A stretch of 64,000 nt of DNA from Luscinia megarhynchos (lineage: Eukaryota > Chordata > Aves > Passeriformes > Turdidae). Positions 10,040 through 26,511 of the stretch are shown here, piece after piece (position 1 is the first letter of the stretch; each line of letters begins with the position of its first letter). Location: assembly GCA_034336665.1 (NCBI GenBank), contig CM067591.1:682001-746000 (forward strand). Direction: 5' to 3'. The translations under genes and the position numbers were made by a program. The notes beneath the pieces are model-generated. The model worked only from the letters and a program-made list of their open reading frames with translations. It was not told the DNA's origin and ran no database searches.

Positions 10040-10425
10040 ATTGTTTGGTAATTGTATAGAATTATTGTTTAATCGTAACAAGAATCATGAGAAAGGATAT
10101 TTGGGGGTCCTGATGAAAATTACAAGAATAGGTAGTTGGATAAGATCAATGTATACAATATCAATATATGTATATACATATCAATTGTACATACATTATA
10201 TAAATTATATAAGATCAGTGTATGCAATGAACAATATGGGTTTAATAATTAATATACAGTTATATAACGAAAAGGGTATAAAAACATATCCATCTCGAGT
10301 CCATGTGGGAGTCAGATTTGGGGTAGTGCCCCTGATTCTCGGAGCTCTTCAATAAAAACACCTGCACATAATCACCTGCACATAATCACCTGCATATAAT
10401 TAAGTGTTTCCAGGCTAACAGTTCC
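10040..10425 (+). mobile_element. LTR-type retroelement fragment
   Basis: TATAAAAA at 10277-10284 lies about 70 bp before AATAAA at 10351-10356. A threefold CACCTGCACATAAT tail follows. This spacing of TATA box, poly(A) signal and R/U5-like tail is typical of a retroviral LTR. No flanking duplication or internal genes were seen. Confidence 0.5.
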
Positions 10426-11269
10426 ACTGGCCTGGCCCCGGGTGTTCCCGGTGTTCCCGGTGGCCCCGGGTGTTCCCTCCAACCCCCGTGTCCCGTGCTG
10501 GGCTGCCACTGCCCGGCGAGGGTTTAGCCACAGAAGGAATGAAAGAAATCAATCAGCGTCCCCTCCCCGCCCTTAAAATAAATCCACTCCTGCCACCCAC
10601 CGAACAAACTTTCCCGCACCCGCCGCGGGAAGCAGGACGGGATCTCAGAGCCCACCTACGACTCCAAAACACTCGTCCATCCCTCTCCCATCCCTGCCGC
10701 CAACTTCCTTGGGTACGATGCTGTTTGTTTGCCATCCCTCCCTCCCTTCCCCCGGTCCCCAAAACCAACCCGCAGCAGCGGCGAGCTCCGGCAGCGACCC
10801 AAGCGCGGCGTTTCTCTCTGCGAGCTCCGGGCGGGGATGCGGGGCTGGCTCGGGTGGCTTTAGAGGCAGGAGAGAGAGAAGGAGAGAGGCAGAGAGAGGG
10901 ACGGAGCGGCCGGAGGGCAGCGGTGGCCGCTGGCCGCGGAACCCCGGGCGCGCGGGGGACGCCGCCGTTTGGGGCGGGGGGCTCGCGGGTCGCCAATGCC
11001 AGGAACGGGCATTTCCTCGCCCAAACGGGCTCCGTGGGCCCTCCTCGCCCAGCCCCGAGCATCCCTCGCTGCTCCGCTCGCAGCCCCCCCGTCCGTGCCG
11101 CTGCCCCCCAACCCCCGCAGGTGTCGCAGCTTGTGCGGGTCAGACGAGAGAGACGAGCGGATTTTGGAAGGGCAGGAGCGCAGAAAAGATGAAAAACCAG
11201 CGCGTGGGAAGGAAGAAGGGGCAAGAGCAGGGCGGAGGCCACGGCTCGCCCCGTCCCGCCGCCCTCTGG

Positions 11270-11690
11270 GGTGCCCAGAGCCGGGGATTGAGCCCGGGGG
11301 TGCGGGGGGACCCCCAGAGCCGCGGATGGAACCCAGGGGTGCGGGGGGACCCCCAGAGCCGGGGATGGAACCCAGGGGTGCGGGGGGACCCCCAGAGCCG
11401 GGGATGGAGCCCGGGGGTGCGGGGGGACCCCCAGAGCCAGGGATGGAACCCAGGGGTGTGCGGAGGATTCCCAGAGCCGGGGATGGAGCCCGGGGGTTCG
11501 GGGGAACCCCCAGAGCCGGGGATGGAACCCAGGGGTGTGGGGGGGATTCCCAGAGCCGGGGATGGCGCCCAGGGGTGCGGGGGGACCCCCAGAGCAGGGG
11601 ATGGAGCCCAGGGGTGCGGAGAGGGGGGATTCCCAGAGCCGTGGATGGAACCCAGGGGTGCGGGGAGTCCTCTGGAGTGTGGCGCAGACA
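11270..11690 (+). repeat. Minisatellite, about 40 bp units (CCCCAGAGCCGGGGATGGA)
   Basis: About ten units of GGTGCGGGGGGACCCCCAGA followed by GCCGGGGATGGAACCCAG or close variants. Gly/Pro-rich open frames on both strands come from the repeat. Confidence 0.92.
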
Positions 11691-11744
11691 AGAGCATGTA
11701 CTTAGAAAGGGAAAATCAGCCCAGTTTTTCTGTCCGGACTCTGT

Positions 11745-12150
11745 GGATTTGAGAGCAAGTTTTCAACTCTGGTGATTCAGAGACCAGCGAGGCGATTTTG
11801 CTTTCTTTGCAAATCCACAGCGGCATCGTGCGGTTGTTGTGATGAGCTCTGGCAGCGCCCAGGTAAATCCGAGCGCTTTTCCTGCCCGACATCGTTCGTG
11901 TGGGAGCAGGAGCCCCTTTGTGGATAAACCGATGAGATCGTGCCGACAGCCGGGGAAAAAGAAGAATTATCTCATTGTCGGCTGGGCGGTTTATAGGCTG
12001 AGAAAGGAAAGGGAATTTTTCTTTCTCCTGGATTTACCTGGGCGCTGGCAGAGCTCGTCACGACAACCACACGATGCCGCTGTGGATTTGCACAGGAAGC
12101 AAAAACACCGAATCACCCAAGCTGAAAACGTCCCTGTCCTCAAATCGCAA
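11745..12150. repeat. Large imperfect palindrome (fold-back element)
   Basis: Arm 11796-11873 is the reverse complement of 12027-12104 at about 70 of 78 positions by eye, and weaker pairing extends outward (GGTGATTCAG near 11771 against AATCACC near 12110). The 153 bp loop contains a nested hairpin: ATAAACC and CCGACA pair with TGTCGG and GGTTTAT. It could be a MITE-like or fold-back element, or a source of long hairpin RNA. Confidence 0.82.
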
Positions 12151-12439
12151 TCCTGCCTCCGAGCTGGAGTGAAACACTCATCTTAGAAAATCAGGATTTG
12201 AGTTACCTCCCTGAAAATAATTAAAAGTCAGAATGGAGTAGTTATCTGAAACTTAAATAATTGATTCTCTGTCATTTTGTGTTTGCTTATGGGAAAAGAT
12301 GAAACTAGTGAGAAACACAGACAATGAACCAGAAACTCATTCCCTGAACAACTGGGCTGTCCCAGAAATCATTTGTATTGTCATTGATAAAAAAGGTCGA
12401 GAGTTCAGGGTGAGGAAGACGCCCCTTACTTCCTCCTTG

Positions 12440-12775
12440 TAAGACCCCTCCCCACAAAAACGACCCCAGACTTAATAATTTAAGACGTCAATTAATACTT
12501 AACAGCCATTCAAGCTAATTACCATAAGACGCGGGGGATGGGAGGGGCTGTTAGTATGAATATGTATTTGTTTGAATCCTTTGCTAATCAAATAAACTGT
12601 GATCACCTGTGATTTTTCACTGCGTATTAGAGGATTACCTCACGCTGCTGCCCAGCGCTGAATAAACACACACTTTGTAATTTTAAATTGTTAGAGAGCC
12701 TTTTGTCCGTCACGGTTGAGTGTCGGTATTAGACCAATACTCTTATTTTGGTAAATCAGGAGCGTGAATTCATGC
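12440..12775 (+). mobile_element. Candidate LTR 3' end
   Basis: AATAAA near 12592 and 12661, a segment resembling R/U5 (TTTTAAATTGTTAGAGAGCC) and then TTGGTAAATCAGGAGC downstream suggest an LTR 3' portion. There are no flanking repeats and no coding remnants, so the call is tentative. Confidence 0.35.
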
Positions 12776-14034
12776 AACCTGCTCGTTGTCGTGCTGCTCC
12801 TCACTAGCACGATGGACTGAGCTGCGTGGTGAGCAGGGAGTTCTGCACCCAATATACAAATGTTTCAGAAAAAAAAAGATTTTTGTCACTTTTTCTCTTG
12901 AGTCCCTTAAGTTGGGGGACAAATTTTTCTTAATTTAAAAAGATTAACGGGGTGGAGCCTGGCAAATAAGTTTCCTTTCCTTTGGGTTTAAGCACTGCCC
13001 TCTCACCAACAGGGAGAGATGAAGATGAGAAGATAAATGTGAAAAAATAGCAAATAGAAAAAAAACAAAACAGCGATTAATAATGAAACAGCAGTAACCA
13101 AAAATACAAAGACTCTGAGGCAAGAGACTCCTTTCCCCAGTAACTATGAAAACAAAGGGGCAGAGAAGTCCCTCCTGTGGCCCAGGAGACAAAGACAGGA
13201 TGGTGGAGAAGCCATTTCACCTGACCATGAGGTGGAGAGAGAAAAAACGAAGGAAAATCAGCACAGCAATGCAGCCTCTGCCATTACAGAGCTCCCTCTT
13301 CCCCCGAATTACAACCAGCAGGAAACAAGGACAAAACGAAAACCTGGAGGGCAAAAACCTCCCTCCAAAAAGAGAAGAACCCTTTTTTTTGGTCCAGAAT
13401 GCTGCTGGGTTTTCTGCTCCTCGCCCTGGGGTTTTCCCAGCGGTGGAACTTCCATGAGCAGCAGCTGGAACTTGTGGAGACGAGGGGCTCCGATTTTCGG
13501 CATGGTTGTCCCAGGTGGAGACAGTGAAAAAGAGAGGGGAAGAAAATGTAGAAGAAATATCATTCCCGGCTCCAAAAACATTAGTAACCACAGCAACAGT
13601 CGCCAAAAAGGTATTATGGGATTCTCCAACACAATGAGAGGAATAAAAGGTTTTCTGCCTCAGGCTGACTCGGCTTGGGGAACTTGCCCCAGGCAACTCT
13701 CCTGGCATCTGGGCAAGAACAAAAGACAGAGCTCTGTGTGCCTGTTCCTGTATTCTCAAGGGATCCTCCCATATCCCTGAGGAAAACACTCCAGTTCTGC
13801 TTTCAGTCCCAAAAGGACAGTGACACAAACTGCGTGGGTTGAGACAGAGGAAATATGCAATACAACATGCATTTTTTGAGGCACCCAGGACAGGAAGTGA
13901 AAGCAGGGGATGTGTGAGAAAGGCAATTCGAAGTGAGAGGGGAAGGAGGGCAAGGAAAATCAAGGTTGGGCTTGCAGGGACCAGTGGGTCTGGCTGGCCT
14001 TGGACTCCTGGGGGCCACCTCTCAGCTGGCCCCA
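12776..14034. other. Intergenic DNA, unidentified
   Basis: Overlapping open frames on both strands (minus 13217-14035, plus 13232-13780) show no domain I recognise. Codon-like stretches on the plus strand are broken by stops, as in a decayed retroelement or pseudogene. No splice structure is convincing. Confidence 0.4.
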
Positions 14035-14886
14035 TGTCCTAGTTTGGAGGACAGGTGTCTGCCAATAAAGGCAGGAGCTTCTCTTTGAAATGGACAATGT
14101 AAACTCCATCCCTCCAAATTATTATAAATTTGAAATTAAAGCGCCCTCAGGCAAAGATTTTGGAATTAGGAATAACAGTTCTTTACTAGGAAAATTAAAA
14201 TAGAAATACAGTATTGCAAAGAACAATCCCAACCCTGCCAGAGTCAGAATCCAAGCTGACACCCGTCAGTCAGTCAGGGTGTTGGCAGCAGTCCCATTCA
14301 ATGGTGGCTGCATCCTCCTGCAGTGGCAGATGTGGTTCAGCTGGAGCAGGGTTGCAGTTTTCCTCTGAAGGTCCAGGGATGATGTGGAAAGGTTTTCCTC
14401 TGGAATCCAGTGGAAAGATGCATAACTTGCTGTCCAAAATCTCAGTTTTTATCTGGGTAGGAAAGGCTTGGCTCCTCCCCCGGCTGGAGCATCTCCCAGT
14501 GGAATGATGTAATTTTATCAGTCATGCCCTGGGACTCAATGGCCATGAACAGGAGATATCTCCTGGAGGGAGGATGGGCTGTGGGACAGATAAAGATGAT
14601 TGCCCCAGCTGGTTTTTAACAATGGCCCATTAACAGGAGATGTTCCCACAGAGAGAAGGATCACTGCCCCACCCTGTTTTTAACAATGGCCCATTAACAG
14701 GAGATATCTCCTGGAGAGAGTATGGGCTGTGGAAAGATAAAGATGATTGCCCCAGCTGGATTTTAAACACATTGCCCATTAACAGGAGATATCTCCCACG
14801 GATTTAAGGGTCACTGCCCCGCTGGTTCCAGCAGATGGTGGTGGAATTCACACCTCTGGTCCCATCCTGCATTGCAACCCAAGGCA
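14035..14886. mobile_element. LTR-type element, copy A
   Basis: It begins TGTCCTAGTTTGGAGGACAG and ends near GCAACCCAAGGCA. It shares its whole length with copies B and C. Short tandem duplications of a GGAGATATCTCC...CCCATTAACA block lie in its second half. No target-site duplication was found here, so the 3' boundary is approximate. Confidence 0.72.
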
Positions 14887-14959
14887 CTGTGGAAAAGAGG
14901 AACCTTTGCTGCCAGCACCTGGGTCTAAATGTGGGATTCTGGCTCCCAAAACTGTGACT

Positions 14960-15290
14960 GTCCAAGAATTGCTGTTTGGTTTAGGGTTAGGTTTATGATT
15001 AGGGTTAGGGGTCAGTGCTTGGTTTGGGATTGGGTTTGCTCTTGATTTGTTTTGTTTTAGTTTAAGTTGTTATTGCCTTGGGGTTTGGATTAGGATTCAG
15101 GTTTAAGGATTTTTTGTTAGGATTATTGTTTGCTTTGGCTTTAGGGGTTTTTTAAAATAGTTTTTTAGTTTTTTTTAAATTTTAAAGTTATGTTTTGGGA
15201 CTAGATTCCTGCCCGTAGGTTAGTGTTGGGATAGGTTAAGGTTAGAGTTTTAGGGTTCAGGTATTCATGTTAGGGGGATTAGGGTCCTGT
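14960..15290 (+). repeat. Degenerate TTAGGG-like region
   Basis: Scattered TTAGGG, GTTAGG and TTTAGGG motifs on the plus strand within G/T-rich sequence. The copies are imperfect and interspersed. They may be decayed interstitial telomeric repeats or simple G/T-rich DNA. Confidence 0.5.
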
Positions 15291-15714
15291 TTGTCCTGGC
15301 AGCTTTTACCTTGGAGCAATACTTGGATGCACTCAGATTTGGAGTTTGAAATTATTTAAATTTTGGCCTTGAGCTCCTGTAGGAGAATTACTGATCTTTT
15401 CCATACAATGACAGCGCGTAGCCCCAGAGTTTCAGGTGCAGACTGGGGGCTGCCCATGGAATGTAATAACCAGCAAGACCTTCCTGTGCTGCCACCAGCC
15501 CTGGCACCCACCTGGGCGCCCATTTCAGCACCCAGCCCTGTCTTTACATAACTGTCTCAGAGCCTGCTGATTTCTCCAGGCAGCAGATTATGGCACATGG
15601 CTGCCAGGATGACTCCTTAAGCCCTAAATCTTCTCCCTGTCCTTCCCTGAGGTGAGGCAGAGCAGGAGGTGTCACAGCAGGGTGACACCGTGGTGGCCAT
15701 GCCGTGCCCAGGGT

Positions 15715-15835
15715 TTGGACATTCAGCATCAGGATTCTGATGTTCAGAACTGGGATCCTCGTGTTCAGCATCAGGGTTTGGTTCTTCAGCACCAGGATCT
15801 TTATGTTCAGCACTGGAATTTTCAGCTTTTGCTTC
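15715..15835 (+). repeat. Short minisatellite (GTTCAGCATCAGGATT)
   Basis: Five imperfect units of about 24 bp of the form TTCAGCACCAGGATCTTTATG. Confidence 0.8.
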
Positions 15836-15839
15836 CCAG

Positions 15840-17396
15840 CACAGAGGAAACAGCTGGGATTCTTCATCTAATTCATATTTTCGTGTTCTAGATGCAGCAA
15901 AGTGTCCTTTGGGACTCTGCTGAAAACGGGGAGCCTCTCACGGTTTGCCTTGGCACCAAATTCCTGCCTTTTTGGCAAGAAAATAGCTGATCCAGGGACT
16001 AGAAATGTCTTTTCACACATCTCACAGTCCTGATGGCCCTTGAACTTCAGGAACCACATACAAACCTACCAGTAAAAAACCACATGCAAACAACAACAGC
16101 AGCAAAAAAAACCCTTTAAAATTGAAAATAAGAGAACAGTCGGGCTTCGTGTGTAATTTGAGGAGCAACGCTTGCAGCTCCTGGGCTAAGACTTTGGAAT
16201 TCACTCCCAGTGGAGCAGGAGGGATGGAAACTCCAAGGCACCTTCCAGGGGAAATCTCAGAGTTTGCTGAAGGCACGTGTACAGTTCAGGTGCCCAAGCC
16301 CTTGACTGGAGCAGCAGCTTCCCAGAATTATCAGCTCAGCCGATTCACCTGGATAGAAAATCAGGTGGAAGGAGTTTCTGGGGCTTCAGCTGAGCCCGTG
16401 GGACTGCTCAGGCAGCGCTGTCACACCGAAGTGAGACAGGTACAAAAATACAGCCCAGGGATCCCAGCAGCTCCTCGGCTCAAGACACTAAATCCTGTCC
16501 TGATCCTGCTCAGGGTGGATGCAGCCATTTAAAGCAACAGTTTAATTTAAGATCTCTCGGGTAGCTGAGCCCACGTCAACGTGCACGTTGTCGCAGCTTT
16601 GGTGCCAAAAGCCACAGAGCACAAACCTCTTTTACCCTGCGGAGGGGACAGAGGGACATCCCATGGCTGCTTGCTGAGATTTCCCTCCTGGTTGTGGCCA
16701 GGATGCTGCCCAGCTGAAGAGGAACCCTCAGGGAAGATCTGAGCAGCCCCAGGGAAGATCAAGGTGAGATCCTCCATCCCCAGAGCCTGCTTGGGAACAT
16801 CCAAGGGGTGGGAAAGTTTAGTGGGATTCTGAAAGCTCTCCTTCTTCCTGGCACCCATCAATTAATGGTTCTGCTTCAAAGTGAGGGGGTTTAATCCCCG
16901 CTGCCAGGCTCAGCCAGTGTGTCCCTGCCCACAGCTCCTGTCCTGTGTCCTGGGCCAGCCAGGAGCTGCTCCCAGCTGCTGTTCTGCTGGGAAAATTCTT
17001 GGCATCCATTGAGATGTTCCCTGGACAAATGGGGAGGGGGCCTGGGAAGGGCTCAGCCCCCGTGTGTGGCGCTGAGGGGGATGGACGTGTCCTTCCTGCT
17101 GGTGCTGGGCACAGCAGCCCAGCTGTTCGGTTCCCCCACACACCTGGAGCCATTCCCACCCCCAGCACCCCAGAATTCATGCCCAGGCTGGGGGACACCC
17201 ACCCACCTCTCAAACTCCCACGGTGCCCCCTGTTTTTCCCACTGCTGCTCCCCTCTTGGGGTGCCCCAGCTCCCTCAGACACGCCCTGCCAGCGTTTGCA
17301 GGGGGCAGGGGATGGAGCCGGGGCTGCCGGGCTGTGCCGGAGGCTGCAGGGAGCCGGGGCTTCCCGGGGGGGCAGGGACGCTGTGTCTGACAGGGG
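15840..17396. other. Intergenic DNA, no gene recognised
   Basis: Mixed-composition sequence with short open frames on both strands and no recognisable domain, repeat family or convincing splice chain. It lies upstream of ANKRD33 and could hold regulatory DNA, but nothing specific is visible. Confidence 0.5.
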
Positions 17397-22914
<5,518 letters not shown>

Positions 22915-23355
22915 GGAGGGAGGAGTCGGTGTGGGGACAAGGTTCTGGCTGTGCCCTTGGATCTGCCAGCTTTTCTGGCACAGGGGTGGCTTTGTTCCCG
23001 GTGGATGGGAATGTCCGAGGGAGGAGGATGGTGTGGGCACACACACCCAGCTGAAATATCCCCGAGGGTTCACAGGCCCCTGCCTGGCCTCTTGTCCTCT
23101 CCACCCCAAGGGTGGCCACCCCAGTGTGGTACATGCTGTGCTGGGCACTGATGCCCTGAGGCCCTGGACCAAGCTCCAGGAATGCCAGGGAGCTGTGGCA
23201 CAAGTCCTTCCTATGTTATTTCCCTTTTTTTTTTTTTTTTTTTTTTCCTCTTCCATCTTCCCAAGCTCTCAGCTCCACGGCGTGCATTGGAATGTGGCTG
23301 AGCAAATTAAAATGGAAGTGGTTGCCATGTTAACAGGATTGATTCCCCGAATAAA
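22915..23355 (+). other. ANKRD33 3'UTR
   Basis: Noncoding sequence from the ANKRD33 stop to the AATAAA at 23350-23355, including a 26 bp T-tract at about 23222-23247. The extent is inferred from the poly(A) signal. Confidence 0.6.
23350..23355 (+). terminator. Candidate ANKRD33 polyadenylation signal
   Basis: AATAAA 436 bp after the ANKRD33 stop, followed by GTTGCTGTGGGG, a GT-rich downstream element. Confidence 0.55.
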
Positions 23356-23359
23356 GCTC

Positions 23360-25300
23360 AGGGTTGCTGTGGGGCTGGCAGGAATGCTCCCCCTTTGCTG
23401 CCAGTGTCCCCTGGCCACCCTGTGACATTCCCGTGACATTCCCCACTCCTGTGTGCTCCTGTGTGGTGGGTGGACACACCAAGGCTCAGCGCAGGGAAGC
23501 AGCTCCATGCCGTGAAAGGAGCCACGGGCTGGAAATCGAGCTTGGGATATCTGGGCTCCATCCCCAGCTGCTCCCCAGAGCTCCCAGCACCAGAGCGTGC
23601 TGGTGTTCCCACATTCCAAGATCCCCTCACACCCAGCTCCATCCCAGGATGAAGCTGGGCTGGTTCCTGCAGCTTGGCTCCAGGAGGACAATGAGCGCTC
23701 AGATCAAAACTTACCCGGGTCATAAATAATTCTTGGCTCCATCCCTGCACCACCCCGTTTTTAGGGAGACAGGAGTCCCCTCTCGCCGCTCTGAGGCTGC
23801 AGCTCTGCCCTTTGCGGGACGCTGGGAGGTTCGGGCAGGGAAGGATTCCCGTGGGGAAGGAGCTGCAGCCTCCCCGTCTGTTCCCCTCGGTGCCTTGGCT
23901 CGCTCGGGCTCCCCGCACGTGGCTGCCCCGCTTCGCCAGCTCCCTGCGGCTCGCAGATGAGCCGGGGGCGGGCGGCACATGGAGCAAAAGTGGCAGGAGC
24001 CGCGCCAGCCTGGCTGCTGGCACGCAGGGGGAAGGGAGGGACGGGCTGCCCACCCCTCCTGCCACCGTGGGATGGCTCGGTGAGACCCCAAGGGACGGCT
24101 GGGTGAGCTGGGGAGGGACCTGCTGTCGGCCGGGGATGCCCCTTCCCTTCTGCAGGATGAAATCACAGCCGCGATGATGAAGGGAAGCCTCACGGGAGGC
24201 TGCACCAGGGCTGGCGTGGGACTGACATTCACCCCGTGCGCCCCAGAAGAGGGCTGGAACCGGGGAGGAGCCTGCGGTGGGTTTGATTTGCCCATCGCAC
24301 ACCCCTACAGTCAATCCCACTCCGGAGGAATCCACTTCCCCACGGTGACAGCGCCAGAGCCGCAGCTCCCACCCATCTCTGCCCGGGATTAGGATTTAGG
24401 AACTTTTAGAAATTTTGAAGCAGCGTTTATCCCCTCAGTGATGATTATGATTTAACAAGGAGGGTGATCTATTTGAAATATGGAGTTTCAGGGCTCAAAC
24501 AAACCAGCAGCAGCCCTTGCTGGAGAGCTGTCGTGCTCGCCTGCCCAGAATAAATAACCCCAGCAGGATGCCCTGTGTCTGCTCCGTGGAAAGGATGCAA
24601 GAACCCTCCAGGAATAGCCCCGGGAGGGGCCGATCCGGTCGGATCGCTGATGGTCAGGGAGATAAGATGTGTGCAGGCACCAGCTCGTATCTGATGGAAC
24701 CTGCCCGTTTCCCCCTTGTCCGCACGGGCAAAGTCACATGTGAAGGTCTTTTCATGTTTTATCCTGGTTTTGTGCTTTTGTTTGCTTAAACTTCCTAGAT
24801 GACGGCTGATAGCGGGGCGAGACTCGGCGGTGCCCGGCGCTGGGAGGCTCCGGCTGGGCTCAGGACGCAGCTGGTGAGGCAAGGAAAGTCAGGAACGGGT
24901 GGCCGTGCCAGGGAAACTGGCAGCAAGGCAGGGATGGAGCTTGGGATGGCACCGGAGGGAGAAGTGGGGGGATGAGGGGAGGGAGAAGCAGCCCAAAAAA
25001 CGGCGCTGAAAGTGGCAAAAGGGAAGCGGCGCTTCCTCTGCCGGGGTCCCGTGCGCTCGGGGCAGCGGGAAGCGCCCGGCCCGGCGTGGGAACGGCCCTG
25101 CCGGCGCTGTCCCAGCGCTGTCACCGCCTGGGGACAGCGGGCACGGGCCAGCACGAGGCTCCCAGCGAAGCCCCTTGGCCGCCGTGGCTGCTCCGTGGCC
25201 GCTGCGAGGGCTCCACATCCCCATCACCTCTCTATCCATTACACCCCGGGGGATCCTCTGCTGCCCTCCTGGTGCCTTTTTGGGGCGCCCAAAAAACAAT
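23360..25300. other. Intergenic DNA between ANKRD33 and ACVRL1
   Basis: GC-moderate, CpG-containing unique sequence. The open frames here lack recognisable domains or splice chains. No repeat family was identified. It may include ACVRL1 upstream regulatory DNA, but no specific site can be defended. Confidence 0.45.
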
Positions 25301-25790
25301 TAAGGGAATAAAATTCCGTTCTATGTATTGAAGGGCTTTCAGGCACATTTTGGTACATCTGGATCACGGATTTTTGTTGCTGTGTGAGGGTTATAGAGGG
25401 GCAGAAGGACACAGTAACTCTCTTGCAAGAAAGAACAAGAAAAGCAATTTATTGAAGGAATCTATGGCTTTAAATAAGACACTTTGTGCATAACAAAATG
25501 CAGACAGGTCAGAGAAGGAGACACCTCTTGTCCCAGGGTCTCTGATGGATCCAGCAGGTATTTATTTTTTGTTATAATTCATTCTTTTATGTTTACAATA
25601 GAGAAAGTGCTCCTAGCTGAGCCTGAGAAAGCTAAACTAGAAAAATCCTTTAAGATTCTCCCTGGGCCTGTAATGGCCACAGATTTCCATATTTTTATAA
25701 GTTTGGTCAATTTTTGGGTGTAGCCCCTCTGCCTGAAATGTAGCTAAAAGCCCTTCAATACATAGAACTGCTTTTTATTCCCTTAATTTT
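25301..25790. mobile_element. Element bounded by about 42 bp inverted repeats
   Basis: The left end (AATTAAGGGAATAAAA..., then TTCTATGTATTGAAGGGC) is the reverse complement of the right end (GCCCTTCAATACATAGAA...TTTTATTCCCTTAATT). The minus strand of the right half resembles the LTR-like element at 21560, so this may be two inverted LTR fragments and not a DNA transposon. Confidence 0.6.
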
Positions 25791-26395
25791 GCCTGGCCTC
25801 TGTTTTTAGGTAGCCTGAGAAGGCATCACTTGAGCACAGCACCCTGGAATTGCTGGGTCCAGCATGGAATAACCAGGGCTGAGCCTCGGGGCTCCATCCC
25901 CGTGAGGGCAGGAGCAGGAGGGGTGGCCAAGCAGGTCGAGGTCATTCCCACAGCATCTCTCTAGAACATTCCCACCCCCATCCCCGCACCTTGGGATGCT
26001 CAGGGTGAAGTGGTGATGGCCATGCCCGCACCATGGGATGGGGTTTCCATGAAAACTGAGGAATTGGGTGGGAAAAGCTCTGGGTGAAGGACGAGGGAAA
26101 GCAACCAGGATGGAGCTGGGGCCCGGTGAGCGGGAGGAAGGGAGGCTGGTGGTGGCTGTGTGCTCAGCAATAGGAAATGCTTTATTAGCTGGGAGTGGTG
26201 GAGAGAAGCCAGGCAGGAAGAGGCAGTAATAAGAAACATTTTTTTGACTTCTCCCACATCCAGAGCACAGAGCAGCTGCCAAAGGGCTGAGCTGGACAAC
26301 GGGGTGGGCGAGCTGAGCCCACAGGGGGACAGCCACGGCCGTGGGAGCCCCCAGGGGGGCAGGATGGGTGGTGGGAGGGGAGCAGATCCGTGAAG
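25791..26395. other. Intergenic DNA, no gene recognised
   Basis: Unique sequence upstream of the proposed ACVRL1 leader exon. Open frames on both strands show no recognisable protein. Confidence 0.4.
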
Positions 26396-26511
26396 ATCCT
26401 CAGAGTTGGGGCTCAGGGCACGGAGAGAAGCTGCCCCGGATCCGAGAGCGGGGTTGTGGCCGGGAGAGCCTCGCCAGGGCCGTGGGCTCCTGCACGACCT
26501 GGATGCTGTAG
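26396..26511 (+). other. Possible ACVRL1 5' noncoding exon
   Basis: A GC-rich, CpG-containing segment ends in CTGTAG followed by a strong donor GTGAGT at 26512. The next coding exon of ACVRL1 has an acceptor one base before its ATG, so a spliced leader must exist upstream. Human ACVRL1 has noncoding 5' exons. The left boundary is arbitrary and the assignment is inference. Confidence 0.35.

Noticed and set aside
10553..11775. Arg/Gly/Pro-rich frames of 185-347 codons
   Set aside because: GC-rich low-complexity sequence and the 40 bp minisatellite give open frames on both strands, with no recognisable domain.
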